Numbered from the stretch's first letter, positions 9,103 to 21,009 are shown. The stretch: DNA of 64,000 nucleotides from Bufo bufo (GCF_905171765.1 NC_053398.1:45786323-45850322), one strand, 5' to 3'. Made by a program: numbers and translations. The notes: generated by a model from the letters alone, not told the origin.

Positions 9103-10875
9103 TTGCCTCCGACTCTGAGAGCCCCAGTGAGGATGAGGATGACCCCACGTTCCTTTTATCATCCGCATCCTCCTCATCATCATCTGATGACGATGAGCCA
9201 CCAAGGCGGCGGAGACGCCGCCAGGCGGAGACGCCGCCAGGCGGAGCCAGGGGCCCCACATGCTAGGGATCCTGTGGCCCACCCTAGTACGAGCCGCCCT
9301 GGGGTTCGTACTGGTTTCCCGGCCCACCAAATAAGTCCACCGGAGCCCCCTGCCGATGAACTTAGCTGGTGTCCCCCAGTGGACTTTGAGCCTGAGATTC
9401 CGGATTTTGCTGGCAATCCTGGAATCCAGATTCCCACAGTGGGGTTTACTGAAATAGACTATTTTAGTTTTTTTTTCAGTAACCCACTGGTGAATCTGAT
9501 GGTGGAGCAGACGAATCTGTACGCCCAACAGTTCGTCGCTCAAAACCCAGGCTCATTTTTGGCTAGACCCGGTGGCTGGACGCCGGTCAGTGCAGCCGAG
9601 ATGAGGACATTTTGGGGCCTCGTGCTGCATATGGGTCTAGTTCAAAAACCCAGTGTCAGGCAATACTGGAGTGGGGACGTCCTATACCAGACCCCACTGT
9701 ACAGTATGGTCATGACACGCCCCCGGTTTGAGGCCATCCGGAAATGTCTGCATTATTCCGATAATGCAGCATGTCCACCCCAAGGTGATCCTGCCTATGA
9801 CCGGCTGTATAAGATACGGCCGGTCATCGATCACTTTGGGGCCACATTTCAGCAGGCCTACGTACCTGGAAGGGAGGTCGCGGTTGATGAGTCTCTCGTT
9901 GCGTTCAAGGGGAGACTCAGTTTCCGCCAATATATTCCCACAAAGCGGGCGAGGTATGGCGTGAAGCTATACAAAATTTGTGAGAGTACCTCAGGGTACA
10001 CTTACAAATTTCGTGTGTATGAGGGGCGAGATTCCCGGATTCAACCCCCAGAATGTCCCCCCACTCTGGGTGTTACCGGGAAACTCGTGTGGGACCTTAT
10101 GTACCCACTGCTGGATAAGGGTTACCACTTGTACGTGGACAACTTTTATACCAGCATTCCCTTGTTCAGGTCCCTTGCCGCCAGATCCACGTTCGCTTGT
10201 GGGACCGTGCGGAAAAATCAACGCGGCCTCCCTGCCTACCCCCTCCAGGTACCTATCCCCAGGGGTGAGACCCGTGCCCTTACCAGTGGAAACCTGTTGC
10301 TGGTCAGGTATAAGGACAAGAGGGATGTCCTTATGCTGTCCACAATCCACGGTAACGGCATCACCCCTGTCCCTGTGCGAGGTACCGCGGCAACGGTCCT
10401 CAAGCCCGATTGTATCGTCGACTACAATCGGTATATGGGAGGAGTTGATCTCTCTGATCAAGTCCTCACGCCATATAACGCCATGCGCAAAACCCGGGCA
10501 TGGTACAAAAAAGTTGCGGTCTACTTGGTGCAGGTTGCCATGTACAACTCTTTTGTACTATCCCGAAGCGCTGGCAGCACAGGGACATTCCTCCAATTCT
10601 ATGAGGCAGTCCTCAAGGACCTGATCTTTTCGGACCGGGAAAGAGCAGGCCGGAGTACCTCGGGAATTGGAGGCGCCCGGATCTTCCCTGGCCAACACTT
10701 TCCAGGTGTGGTCCCCCATACTGGAAAGAAGGGACGAACCCAAAAAAAGTGCAGAGTGTGTCGCAGGAGGGGGATACGGAAGGACACCACCACTCAGTGC
10801 GACACTTGCCCCGATCATCCGGGCCTCTGCGTTATCGATTGCTTCAGGGAGTATCACACTTCCATGGAGTACTAA
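9103..10875 (+). CDS. PB2 piggyBac-family transposase (N-terminal frameshift)
   Basis: This is a cut-and-paste transposase that would act in the nucleus at TTAA sites. The open frame is 590 codons. The DDD triad is intact: D262 in VDES, D346 in YVDNFYTS and D449 in GGVDLSDQ. The C terminus keeps a cysteine-rich zinc-binding domain (CRVC, CDTC, CVIDC, H) and ends YHTSMEY. The natural start is probably ATG 9060, whose frame encodes an acidic leader beginning MARRMFSAEEAYAQIASDSE, as expected for this family. That frame runs off at 9266 because a 16-bp unit is duplicated at 9209-9240. One copy of the unit would put the two frames in register. As it stands, translation from Met 9103 gives a proline/histidine-rich N terminus in place of the acidic one. 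It is therefore either recently inactivated or uses a changed N terminus. The PB1 relic is its older paralogue. Confidence 0.88.
   Translation: MPPTLRAPVRMRMTPRSFYHPHPPHHHLMTMSHQGGGDAARRRRRQAEPGAPHARDPVAHPSTSRPGVRTGFPAHQISPPEPPADELSWCPPVDFEPEIPDFAGNPGIQIPTVGFTEIDYFSFFFSNPLVNLMVEQTNLYAQQFVAQNPGSFLARPGGWTPVSAAEMRTFWGLVLHMGLVQKPSVRQYWSGDVLYQTPLYSMVMTRPRFEAIRKCLHYSDNAACPPQGDPAYDRLYKIRPVIDHFGATFQQAYVPGREVAVDESLVAFKGRLSFRQYIPTKRARYGVKLYKICESTSGYTYKFRVYEGRDSRIQPPECPPTLGVTGKLVWDLMYPLLDKGYHLYVDNFYTSIPLFRSLAARSTFACGTVRKNQRGLPAYPLQVPIPRGETRALTSGNLLLVRYKDKRDVLMLSTIHGNGITPVPVRGTAATVLKPDCIVDYNRYMGGVDLSDQVLTPYNAMRKTRAWYKKVAVYLVQVAMYNSFVLSRSAGSTGTFLQFYEAVLKDLIFSDRERAGRSTSGIGGARIFPGQHFPGVVPHTGKKGRTQKKCRVCRRRGIRKDTTTQCDTCPDHPGLCVIDCFREYHTSMEY
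9209..9240. repeat. 16-bp tandem duplication causing frameshift
   Basis: GCGGAGACGCCGCCAG is present twice in a row (9209-9224, 9225-9240). Because 16 is not a multiple of three, it separates the acidic N-terminal frame (from 9060) from the catalytic frame. Confidence 0.95.
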
Positions 10876-10985
10876 ATTTTTATAATCCCCAACAGTCCAC
10901 TAGAGAACATAAAAAACTATGGCTCTCAGACTTTGGAGACACGGAAACATTTTTTTTCCCCCAAAAAAATATTAGTTTTAGTGCA

Positions 10986-11129
10986 GGCATCCTCAAACTG
11001 CGGCCCTCCAGATGTTGTAAAACTATAACTCCCAGCATGCCCAGACAACCTACAGCCATCAGCAGGGCATGGTGGGAATTGTAGTTTTACAACATCTGGA
11101 GGGCCGCAGTTTTTAGGATGCCTGCTTAG
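10986..11129. mobile_element. Small MITE in PB2
   Basis: The ends CAGGCATCCTCAAACTGCGG and, inverted, CAGGCATCCTAAAAACTGCGG enclose inverted inner arms (GGCCCTCCAGATGTTGTAAA and partner). Only about 6 bp (TTAGTG) match at the two flanks, so the TSD is not clean. Related copies occur at about 59.58 and 62.5 kb. The CAG...CTG ends suggest hAT. Confidence 0.65.
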
Positions 11130-11289
11130 TGTCTCCAAAGTCTGAGAACCATACATATTGGGCATCGTCGCGTGCGTAAAAGTCGTCGCTATAAAAATAA
11201 CTTTTGCCCAAACGCCTCAGATGAACGGTGCTAAAAATATAAAATAAAAATGGTGCCAAAACAACCATTTTTGGGCAAAATTTCCATTT

Positions 11290-13330
11290 GAATCCTTTTT
11301 GCCGGTAATAAAGCAAGGGTTAACCGCCAAACAAAACTCAATATTTATGGCCCTGATTCTGTAGTTTGCAGAAACACCCCATATGTGGTCGTAAATGGCT
11401 ATATAGCCGCACGGCAGGGCATAGAACGAAGGGAACTCCATATGGTTTCTAGAAGGCAGATTTTGATGGACAGTTTTTTTTTTGACACCATGTCCCATTA
11501 GAAGCCCCCCCTGATGTAGCCTAGACTAGAAACTCCAAAAAAGTGACCCCATCTAAGAAACTACACCCCTCAAGGTATTCAAAAGTTACTTTACAAACTA
11601 TGTTAACCCTTTAGGTGTTCCACAAAACTAAATAGCGAATGTAGAAACAATTTTAGATTTTTTTTTTGTTACATTGCCTCAAAAAAGAGTAATATAGAGC
11701 AACCAAAAATCATATTTACCCCTAAAATAGTCCCAAAACAACAACCACCTTATCCCGTAGTTTCCTAGATGGGGTCACTTTTGTGGAGTTTCTACTCTAG
11801 GGGTGCATCAGGGGGCTTGAAAGGGTACATGGTGTAAATAAACCAGTCCAGCAAAATCTGCCTTCCAAAAACCATATGACGTTCCCCTTCTTCTATGTCC
11901 TGCCGTTTAGCCAAATAGTAGTTTACGACCACATATGGGGTGTTTCTGCAAACTACAGAATTGGGGCAACCCATTTTGAGTTTTGTTTGGCAGTTAACCC
12001 TTGTTTTACTCCTGGAAAAAAATTATTATATTGGAAAATTTTCCAAAAAATTGAAATTTCAAAATTGTTTCTCCATCTGCCATTAACTCTTGTGGAACAC
12101 CTAAAGGGTTAACAAAGTTTGTAAACCCAGTTTTGAATACCTTGAGGGGTGTACTTTCTTAGATGGAGTCACTTTTTTGAAATTTCTATTCTAGGGGTGC
12201 AACAGGGGGCTTCAAATGGGACATGGTATAAACAAAACCAGTCCTGCAAAATCTGCCTTCCAAAACCCATATGGTGTTCCCCTTCTTCTATGTGCTCCCG
12301 TTCGGCCAAACAGTAGTTTACGACCACATATGGGGTGTTTCTGCAAACTACAGAATCGGGGCAACCCATTTTGAGTTTTGTTTGGCAGTTAACCCTTGTT
12401 TTACTCCTGGAAAAAATTGATTATATTGGAAAATTTTCCAAAAAATAGAAATTTCAAAATTGTTTCTCCATCTGCCATCAACTCTTGTGGAACACCTAAA
12501 GGGTTAACAAAGTTTGTAAACCCAGTTTTGAATACCTTGAGGGGTGTACTTTCTTAGATGGAGTCACTTTTTTGAAATTTCTATTCTAGGGGTGCAACAG
12601 GGGGCTTCAAATGGGACATGGTATAAACAAAACCAGTCCTGCAATATCTGCCTTCCAAAACCCATATGGTGTTCCCCTTCTTCTATGTGCTCCCGTTCGG
12701 CCAAACAGTAGTTTACGACCACATATGGGGTGTTTCTGCAAACTACAGAATCGGGGCAACCCATTTTGAGTTTTGTTTGGCAGTTAACCCTTGTTTTACT
12801 CCTGGAAAAAATAGATTATATTGGAAAATTTTCCAAAAAATTGAAATTTCAAAATTGTTTCTCCATCTGCCATCAACTCTTGTGGAACACCTAAAGGGTT
12901 AACAAAGTTTGTAAACCCAGTTTTGAATACCTTGAGGGGTGTACTTTCTTAGATGGAGTCACTTTTTTGAAATTTGTATTCTAGGGGTGCAACAGGGGGC
13001 TTCAAATGGGACATGGTATAAACAAAACCAGTCCTGCAAAATCTGCCTTCCAAAACCCATATGGTGTTCCCCTTCTTCTATGTGCTCCCGTTCGGCCAAA
13101 CAGTAGTTTACGACCACATATGGGGTGTTTCTGCAAACTACAGAATCGGGGCAACCCATTTTGAGTTTTGTTTGGCAGTTAACCCTTGTTTTACTCCTGG
13201 AAAAAATTGATTATATTGGAAAATTTTCCAAAAAATTGAAATTTCAAAATTGTTTCTCCATCTGCCATTAACTCTTGTGGAAGACCTAAAGGGTTAATAA
13301 AGTTTGAAAAAACTGTTTTGAATACCTTGA
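11290..13330. repeat. PB2 noncoding array: one inverted unit, then direct 395-bp units
   Basis: About 11290-11640 carries the unit in reverse orientation (reads AACACCCCATATGTGGTCGT). From about 11650 the units are in direct orientation. The repeated block AGTCACTTTTTTGAAATTTC recurs at about 12166, 12561 and 12956, an exact 395-bp period. Those three units differ by only a few bases, which points to recent amplification, while the first direct unit is more diverged. They encode nothing that is conserved as protein. Confidence 0.85.
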
Positions 13331-13854
13331 GTGGTGTAGTTTCTAGAATGGGGTCATTTTTGGGAGGTTTCTATTATCTAAGCCTCACAATATGACTTCA
13401 AACCTGAACTGGTCCATAAAAAGTGGGATTTTGAAGATTTCTGAAAATTTCAAAATTTGCTTCTAAACTTCTAAGCCTAGTAACATCCCCAAAAAATAAA
13501 ATATCATTCCCAAAATGCTGCAAACATGAAGTAGACATATGGGGAATGTAAAGTCATCACAATTTATGGGGGTATTACTATGTATTACAGAGGTAGAGAA
13601 ACTGAAACTTTGAAATTTGCTAATTTTTCAAAATTTTCGGTAAAAATTTTATTTTTTTATGCAAAAAAATTTACTTTTTTGACCCAATTTTAGCAGTGTC
13701 ATGAAGTACAATATGTGACGAAAAAACAATCTCAGAACGGCCTGGGTAAGTCAAAGCGTTTTAAAGTTATGAGCACTTAAAGTGACACTGGTCAGATTTG
13801 CAAAAAATGGCCAAGTCCTTAAGGTGAAATAGGGCCGAGTCCTTAAGGGGTTAA

Positions 13855-15971
13855 AATGTTCGTATGGGGGTTCTCATTCCAAAATTGGGTCACTTCTTCC
13901 ACTTAAAATGTTCGTACAGACGTGCTATTTCCAAAATGGGGTCACTTCTTGGGGTTTTTTAATTTCTTGGGACCTCAGGAACTTATTCAAGCCTGCAAAA
14001 AACATATTTTGTACTTTGCCTTTAGAGCCCTGCTGTGCGCTCATACAGCAGGCTACAAGCACATATGGGGTGTTTCTTGAATGGGGAGAAAATGGGGAAC
14101 ACATACTGGGGTGCATTTTTTCCTTTAACCCCTTGTGAAAAAAAATTTGGGGGCTGCTTGTAATATTTTTTTTTTCACAAATGTGTACTTTTAAATCCTT
14201 TAACAAGTGTTTCTGCCTTCTGTGAGACACCTGTTTGCAGAAAAGTACCCTTTCTACCACTTAAAATGTTCGTATGGGGGTGCTCTTTCCAAAATGGGGT
14301 CACTTCTTGGGGTTTTTAATTACTGGGGACCTCAGGATTTTTTTTTAATGAGACATGGAACCTAAAATCCATGTCTGTTTATTCAAGCCTGCAAAAAACA
14401 TATTTTGCACTTTGCCTTTAGAGCCCTGCTGTGCGCTCATACAGCAGGCTACAAGCACATATGGGGTGTTTCTTGAATGGGGATAAAATGGGGAACACAT
14501 ACTGGGGTGCATTTTCTCCTTTGACCCCTTGTGAAAGTAAAAAATTGGGGTCTGCTATATTTTTTTCCTGCAAATGTGTGCTTTGAAATCCTTTAAGAAG
14601 TGTTTCTGCCTTTTGTGAGACACCTGTTTGCAGAAAAGTACCCTTTCTACCACTTAAAATTTTCGTACGGGGGTTCTCTTCCAAAATTGGGTCACTTCTT
14701 GGGGTCTTTAATTTCTGGGGACCTCAGCAAATTTTTTTAATGCGACATGGCACCTAAAATCCATGTCTGCCAAATTCACATTTAGCTGTTTGCCTGCTAT
14801 TCGCCCATAAAGCAGGCTACAAGCACATATGGGGTGTTTCCTGAATGGGGAGAATATGGGGAACACATACTGGGGTGCCTTTTCCCCTTTAACCCCGTGT
14901 GGAAAAAAAATTGGGGTCTGCTAGTAATTTTCTTTTCACAAATGTGTGCTTTGAAATCCTTTAACAAGTGTTTCTGCCTTCTGTCAGACACCTGTTTGCT
15001 GAAAAGTAAACTTTCGTTTTTAATTTCTGGGGACCTCAGCAAATGTTTTAATGCGACATGGCACCTAAAATCCATGTCTGCAAATTCAGGCCAGCCAAAT
15101 TCATACTTAGCTGTTTGCCTGCTCTGATCCCATACAGCATGCTACAAGCACATATGGGGTGTTTCCTGAATAGGGATAAAATGGGGAACGCATACTGGGG
15201 TGCATTTTCTCCTTCAACCCCTTGTGAAAGTGAAAAATTGGGGTCTGCTAGTAATTTTTTATTTTCAGAAATGTGTGCTAAGAAATCCTTTAGCAAGTGT
15301 TTCTGCCTTCTGTGAGACACCTGTTTGCTGAAAAGTACCCTCTCTACCACTTACAATGGTCGCACAGGGGTGCTCTTTCCAAAATGGGGTCACTTCTTGG
15401 GGTTTCTAATTCCTTGGGACCTCAGGAATTTTTTTAATGTGACATGGCATCTAAAATCCATGTCTGCCAATTCAGGCCTGTCAGCAAAATCCATATTTTG
15501 CTGTTTGCCTGCTGTGCGCCCATACAGCAGGCTACAAGCACATATGGGGTGTTTCCTGAATGGGGATAAAATGGGGAACACATATTGGGGTGAATTTTCT
15601 CCTTTAACCCCTTGTGAAAGTGAAAAATTGGGGTCTGCTATTAATTTTTCATTTTTAGAAATGTGTGCTATAAAATCTTTTAACAAGTGTTTCTGCCTTC
15701 TGTTTCTGCCCTCTGTGAGTACTTAAAATGTTCGTACGGTGGTGCTCTTTTTAAAATGGGGTCACTTCTTGGGGTTTTTAATTTCTGGGGTCATCAGGAA
15801 ATTTGTTAATGAGACATGGCAACTAAAATTTATGTCTGCTATTTCAGGCGAGCCAAATTCACATTTAGCTGTTTGCCTGCTATTCGCCCATACAGCAGGC
15901 TACAAGCACATATGGGGTGTTTCCTGAATGGGGATCAAATGGGGAACACATACTGGGGTGAATTTTCTCCT
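13855..15971. repeat. PB1 noncoding tandem array, part 2
   Basis: This is the direct continuation of the 6950-8002 array after PB2, with five or so further units that carry the same boxes. The two flanks of PB2 fit the middle of one unit. It ends where PB4 inserted at the TTAA of CTCCTTTAACC. Confidence 0.8.
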
Positions 15972-16380
15972 TTAACCTCTTTAGGACACAGGGCGTGCAG
16001 GTAAGCCCTGATGTCCTGGTACTTATGGACACAGGGTGTACCTGTACGCCCTGTGTATTTCCGATCACCGCTGAGCGGCAGTGTTCGGGACTAGATGCCT
16101 GCTCAAATCATTGAGCAGGCACCTCGGCTAATTGTGCGGGGGGGGGGTCTCGTGACCCCCCCATGTCGGCGATCGCCGCAAGCCGCTGGTCAATTCAGAC
16201 CTGCGGTTTGCTGCTTTTCATGTTGCGGGCGGCGGCGCCATTGGGTCCCCATGGGGCTGTAGGGGGGACCCGATGGCATGGAAGGCAGCGCGATGCCTTC
16301 CTGAGGCATCGCCGCTGCCTTCCTGTGACGTGCCTGTGAGATCCAGCCCCTTGGATCTCACAGGCCGGAAGCTGTATGAG
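15972..16380 (+). mobile_element. PB4 left end with hairpin chain
   Basis: It starts TTAA-CCTCTTTAGGACACAGGGCG, a diverged form of the PB2 terminus. It has at least seven hairpins: about 16030-16056, 16094-16122, 16140-16162, 16177-16212, 16238-16275, 16280-16323 and 16333-16364. The matching right end is at 29446-29814. Joining the two outer flanks restores a PB1 array unit across one TTAA. The interior is lost or replaced by the Harbinger block, so no PB4 transposase is seen. Confidence 0.7.
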
Positions 16381-16435
16381 TAATACACACAACGGGTTCC
16401 TCTGCTGCTTCGTTGTTGGGAGGGATTTGTGGTAC

Positions 16436-16619
16436 TTAAACATTTTCGGATGTTGGTTCTTCTGTGCTCAGAAGCTGAGAACATGAGGCTTCTTCTGTGC
16501 CTTCTTGTTGTTCCATCACCAGTGGTTGGTCCTCCATCATTGTTGAAGTGTGTGGCCTCTCAGCCACTTCTACAGATGGGGTTTGCGAACCTGAATTTTC
16601 ACTTAAGTTGTCTACCGTT
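16436..16619 (-). pseudogene. MADF gene, exon 3 (truncated)
   Basis: An AG acceptor at 16621-16620 leads into a frame starting TVDNLSENSGSQTPSVE and stopping at 16436. It matches, in the first residues, the third exon of the second Harbinger MADF gene (TVDSLDEGPSETRSVDS at 58885). The phase fits exon 2 at 22901-23054. The C-terminal part expected by comparison is missing. Beyond about 16380 the sequence becomes the PB4 left end. It is separated from its exon 2 by two inserted elements (16698-22843). Confidence 0.6.
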
Positions 16620-16697
16620 CTATAATAAAAATGTAAATAAAAAATTAACAAATAAAAAAAAATAATTGACATAGTACCTTTCACAAGTTAAAACTCT

Positions 16698-19600
16698 TTA
16701 ACCCCTTAAGGACTTAGGACGTAGCGGTACGGCATGGGTCCCGAATCCTTAAGGACCCATGACGTACCGGTACGTCATGGCTTTAATTCGCGATTCCGGC
16801 GCCGCGGGGGTTAATCGGAACGGGATGCCGGCTGAAATCATTCAGCCGGCATCCCGTAACAACGCAGGGGGGGTCGCAGAAATCGACGATCGCAGAAAAC
16901 CGCAGGTCAATTCAGACCTGCGGTTTGCTGCGCTTTTAGCCGATTCTGATCCCCGCGGTCTCTGACCACGGGGATCAAACTTTAAAATGCCCCAAATAAA
17001 GTTTTATTAACCCCCCCTGCACCCCTGAATGATATTATGTGGGCGGGTGGTGCAGGGGGGGGTGTCGCAGGCGGTGCGGGAGGTGCGGGAGGCGGGCGGT
17101 GCGGCAGGCGGGATCGCGATCCCTCGCCCGCCTCCCTTTGAATAATCGTTGGTGGAAAGTGGTTATACCAGGGTGTCAGCACATTGCTGACACCCTGGTA
17201 TAAACGGCTGACATCGGTGATGCGATGTCAGCCGTTTAACCCTTTCCATACAGCGGTCCGTATGGACCGCTGTATGGAAAAGGTTAACAGCTCAGGGAGC
17301 TCCCTCCCTCTCACATCAGGGGGCTGCTGTGCCTTTGCAGCCCCCCGATGGGAGAGGGAGAGAGCCCCCAGACAGCCCCGTCCTTACCCTTCCCCGTCTG
17401 CGAAGTTCTGACCAGTACTGAGCAGACGGGGAAGGTTCCCATGGCAACAGGACGCCGTCTCAGGCATCCTGCTGTCCATGGTGCTGAACAGATCTGTGCT
17501 AAAGGCAGAGATCTGTTCAGACAAAGTGTAAGTAAAATACAGTACAGTACAATATATATTGTACTGTACTGTATTATACAGACATCAGACCCACTGGATC
17601 TTCAAGAACCAAGTGGGTCTGGGTCAAAAAAATGTTTAAAAAAAGTTAAGATAAAAAAGACACATTTATCACTGAATAAAAAAATAAAAAATAAAATACA
17701 CTACACATATTAGGTATCGCCGCGTCCGTAACGACCTGCTCTATAAAACGGTCATGTTACTTTCCCCGCACGGTCAACGCCATAAAAATAAAAAAATAAA
17801 AACTATGAGAAAATTGAAATTTTGCCCACCTTACTTCCCAAAAAAGGTAATAAAAGTGATCAAAAAAGTCACATGTACGCCAAAATAGTACCAATCAAAC
17901 CATCATCTCATCCCGCAAAAATCATACCCTACCCAAGATAATCGCCCAAAAACTGAAAAAACTATGGCTCTTAGACTATGGAGACACTAAAACATTTTTT
18001 TTGTTTCAAAAATGAAATCATTGTGTAAAACTTAAATAAAAATAAAAAAAGTATACATATTAGGTATCGACGCGTCCGTATCGACCGGCTCTATAAAAAT
18101 ATCACATGACCTAACCCCTCAGATGACCACCGTAAATAAAAAAATAAAAAACGGTGTAAAAAAGCAATTTTTTGTCATCTTACGTCACAAAAAGTGTAAT
18201 AGCAAGCGTTCAAAAAGTCATATGCACCCCAAAATACGGCCAATCAAACCGTCATCTCATACCGCAAAAAATGAGACCCTACTTAAGATAATCGCCCAAA
18301 AACTGAAAAAACTATGGTTTTTAGACTATGGAGACACTAAAACATTTTTTTTGTTTTAAAAATGAAATCATTGTGTAAAACTTACATAAATTGTATACAT
18401 ATTAGGTATCGCCACGTCCGTGACAACCTGCTCTATAAAATTACCACATGATCTAACCTGTCAGATGAATGTTGTAAATAACAAAAAAAAAAAACGTGCA
18501 AAAAAATCTATTTCTTGTTGCCTTGCCGCACAAAAAAGTGTAATATAGAGCAACCAAAAATCATATGTACCCTAAACTAGTACCAACAAAACTGCCACCC
18601 TATCCCGTAGTTTCCAAAATGGGGTCACTTTTTTGGAGTTTCTACTCTAGGGGTGCATCAGGGGGGCTTCAAATGGGACATGGTGTCAAAAAACCAGTCC
18701 AGCAAAATCTGCCTTCCAAAAACCGTATGGCATTCCTTTCCTTCTGCGCCCTGCCGTGTGCCCGTACAGCAGTTTATGACCACATATGGGGTGTTTTTGT
18801 AAACTACAGAATCAGGGCCATAAATAATGAGTTTTGTTTGGCTGTTAACCCTTGCTTTGTAACTGGAAAAAAATTATTAAAATGGAAAATCTGCCAAAAA
18901 AGTGAAATTTTGAAATGGTATCTCTATTTTCCATTAAATCTTGTGCAACACCTAAAGGGTTAACAAAGTTTATAAAATCAGTTTTGAATACCTTGAGGAT
19001 TGTAGTTTCTTAGATGGGGTCACTTTTATGGAGTTTCTACTCTAGGGGTGCATCAGGGGGGCTTCAAATGGGACATGGTGTCAAAAAACCAGTCCAGCAA
19101 AATCTGGCTTCCAAAAACCATACAGCGCACCTTTCCCTCTACTCCCTACTGTGTGCCCGTACAGTAGTTTACGGCCACATATGGGGTGTTTCTGTAAACG
19201 GCAGAGTCAGGGCAATAAAGATACAGTCTTGTTTGGCTGTTAACCCTTGCTTTGTTAGTGGAAAAAATGGGTTAAAATGGAAAATTAGGCAAAAAAATGA
19301 AATTCTCAAATTTCATCCCCATTTGCCAATAACTGTTGTGCAACACCTAAAGGGTTAAAAAAGTTTGTAAAATCAGTTTTGAATACCTTGAGGGGTGTAG
19401 TTTATAGAATGGGGTCATTTTTGGGCGGTTTCTATTATGTAAGCCTCGCAAAGTGACTTCAGACCTGTAGTGGTCCCTAAAAATTGGGTTTTTGTAAATT
19501 TCTGAAAAATTTCAAGATTTGCTTCTAAACTTCTAAGCCTTGTAACATCCCCAAAAAATAAAATATCATTCCCAAAATGCTACAAACATGAAGTAGACAT

Positions 19601-19916
19601 ACGGGGAATGTAAAGTCATCACAATTTTTTGGGGTATTACTATGTATTACAGAAGTAGAGAAACTGAAACTTTGAAATTTGCAAATTTTTCAAAATTTTT
19701 GGTAAATATGGTATTTTTTTATGCAAATTTTTTTTCTTTTTTGACCCAATTTTAGCAGTGTCATGAAGTACAATATGTGACGAAAAAACAATCTCAGAAC
19801 GGCCTGGATAAGTCAAAGCGTTTTAAAGTTATCAGCACTTAAAGTGACACTGGTCAGATCTGCAAAAAATGGCCAAGTCCTTAAGGTGAAATAGGGCTGA
19901 GTCCTTAAGGGGTTAA
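16698..19916 (+). mobile_element. PB3: noncoding piggyBac relative, 3.2 kb
   Basis: The ends are TTAA-CCCCTTAAGGAC (16698) and GTCCTTAAGGGG-TTAA (19916), the same TIR as PB2. There is no transposase. After an unusually long hairpin chain (16757-17622) come two noncoding blocks. One has units of about 345 bp starting ATTAGGTATCG (about 17710, 18060, 18400). The other has units related to the PB2 array (18600-19400). The last 500 bp are nearly the same as the PB2 3' end. It is presumably mobilised in trans by a PB2-type transposase. Confidence 0.88.
16757..17622. repeat. Hairpin chain, PB3 5' end (13 hairpins)
   Basis: The stem-loops are at 16757-16780 (perfect 24-bp palindrome), 16821-16856 (16-bp stem, loop ATCA), 16891-16932, 16947-16977, 17163-17203 (18-bp perfect stem), 17202-17237 (15-bp perfect stem), 17238-17285, about 17297-17375, 17388-17435 (14-bp perfect), 17439-17481, 17484-17520, 17537-17574 (perfect 38-bp palindrome) and 17587-17622. 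Two of them (loops ATCA and AATTCA) are shared with PB2. The others have different stem sequences. A 180-bp gap (16980-17160) holds G-rich GGTGCGG repeats. Confidence 0.85.
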
Positions 19917-21009
19917 ATGTGGTACCTCACACTGTAGCACATGTATCCTAATGCCAGATAGAAGAATCAACAAAACAGTAACAAGGACAGGTGCACTCTG
20001 CAGTCTCACTAGACCCTCAAACTGATTTTAAAATTGAGAGATTAGTCAACATGTCCTACGGTGTAGAACATGTCTAAGCCCGGACACCACGCCAAGGTTT
20101 CTCAAGTAGCCCTTAGACATGTTCTACACCTTAGGACATGTTGACTAATCTCTCAATTTTAAAATCAGTTTGAGGGTCTAGTGAGACTGCAGAGTGCACC
20201 TGTCCTTGTTACTGTTTTGTTATATTGTTATATTAATTATGACATCCGCACTTGTTATCTTGTGTAGGATGTCTATTGTGGTACTTGTGGTTCGCCGCGG
20301 GCATCCTCCATTGTATGCATTTTGCTGGGGATTGCCATTAGCAACGGGCCACAAGTGCAGGATTTGCTCCCCTATATATATGCACAACTGCATGTGGGTT
20401 TGAGCACCTCCTGCTAATGCCAACCTGTCTTCTTAGTTTGTATATATAGATTTCTGGAGGTGTATAAACTCCAATTTAAATGTGCCTGTTTTCCATCTAC
20501 AGGCCACATTTAGGTGCACCTGTGAGGCCTGGGACATATCAGCCAGTCTTGAGTGGGACTCGCAGACTCCTCCCTCCTCCCATTGGAAGCATGGCTACAT
20601 GCTGGAGGTAACTGGTGAGCTGTTTGTGAGTCGGCCTTATGCTCCTGTAATTTGCCCACTGGCTCCTGGTATCGCCCATACGGCTCAGGTAGGAGAGTGT
20701 TAGGTCCCGGGCTACTTGAGAAACCTTGGCGTGGTGTCCGGGCTTAGACATGTTCTACACCGTAGGACATGTTGACTAATCTCTCAATTTTAAAATCAGT
20801 TTGAGGGTCTAGTGAGACTGCAGAGTGCACCTGTCCTTGTTACTGTTTTGTTATATTGTTATATTAATTATGACATCCGCACTTGTTATCTTGTGTAGGA
20901 TGTCTATTGTGGTACTTGTGGTTCGCCGCGGGCATCCTCCATTGTATGCATTTTGCTGGGGATTGCCATTAGCAACGGGCCACAAGTGCAGGATTTGCTC
21001 CCCTATATA

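Larger units (their letters stand above)
8003..13854 (+). mobile_element. PB2: 5.85-kb piggyBac element
   Basis: The element begins TTAA-CCCCTTAAGGAC (8003) and ends GTCCTTAAGGGG-TTAA (13854), so it has a 12-bp terminal inverted repeat and a TTAA target duplication. Cutting it out restores the PB1 array unit (ctaccacTTAAAATGTTCGTA). From left to right it holds a 330-bp chain of hairpins, a leader, a nearly intact transposase frame, a small MITE (10986-11129), an inverted and then direct array of about 395-bp units (11290-13330) and a conserved 3' end of about 400 bp. That 3' end is shared with PB1, PB3 and PB4. The length is more than twice that of the classical 2.5-kb piggyBac, because of the noncoding array. 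Confidence 0.9.

Noticed and set aside
9980..10624. 214-codon plus-strand frame and 156-codon minus-strand frame inside PB2
   Set aside because: Both are shadows of the transposase gene in other frames.
9060..10875. PB2 transposase as a domesticated host gene
   Set aside because: It still has its terminal repeats and TTAA flanks, and shows a frameshifting duplication, so it is an element copy and not an exapted gene.
12169..13159. Three identical 66-codon minus-strand frames at 395-bp spacing
   Set aside because: They repeat because the DNA unit repeats. There is no codon-like pattern of change between diverged units, and older units break the frame.
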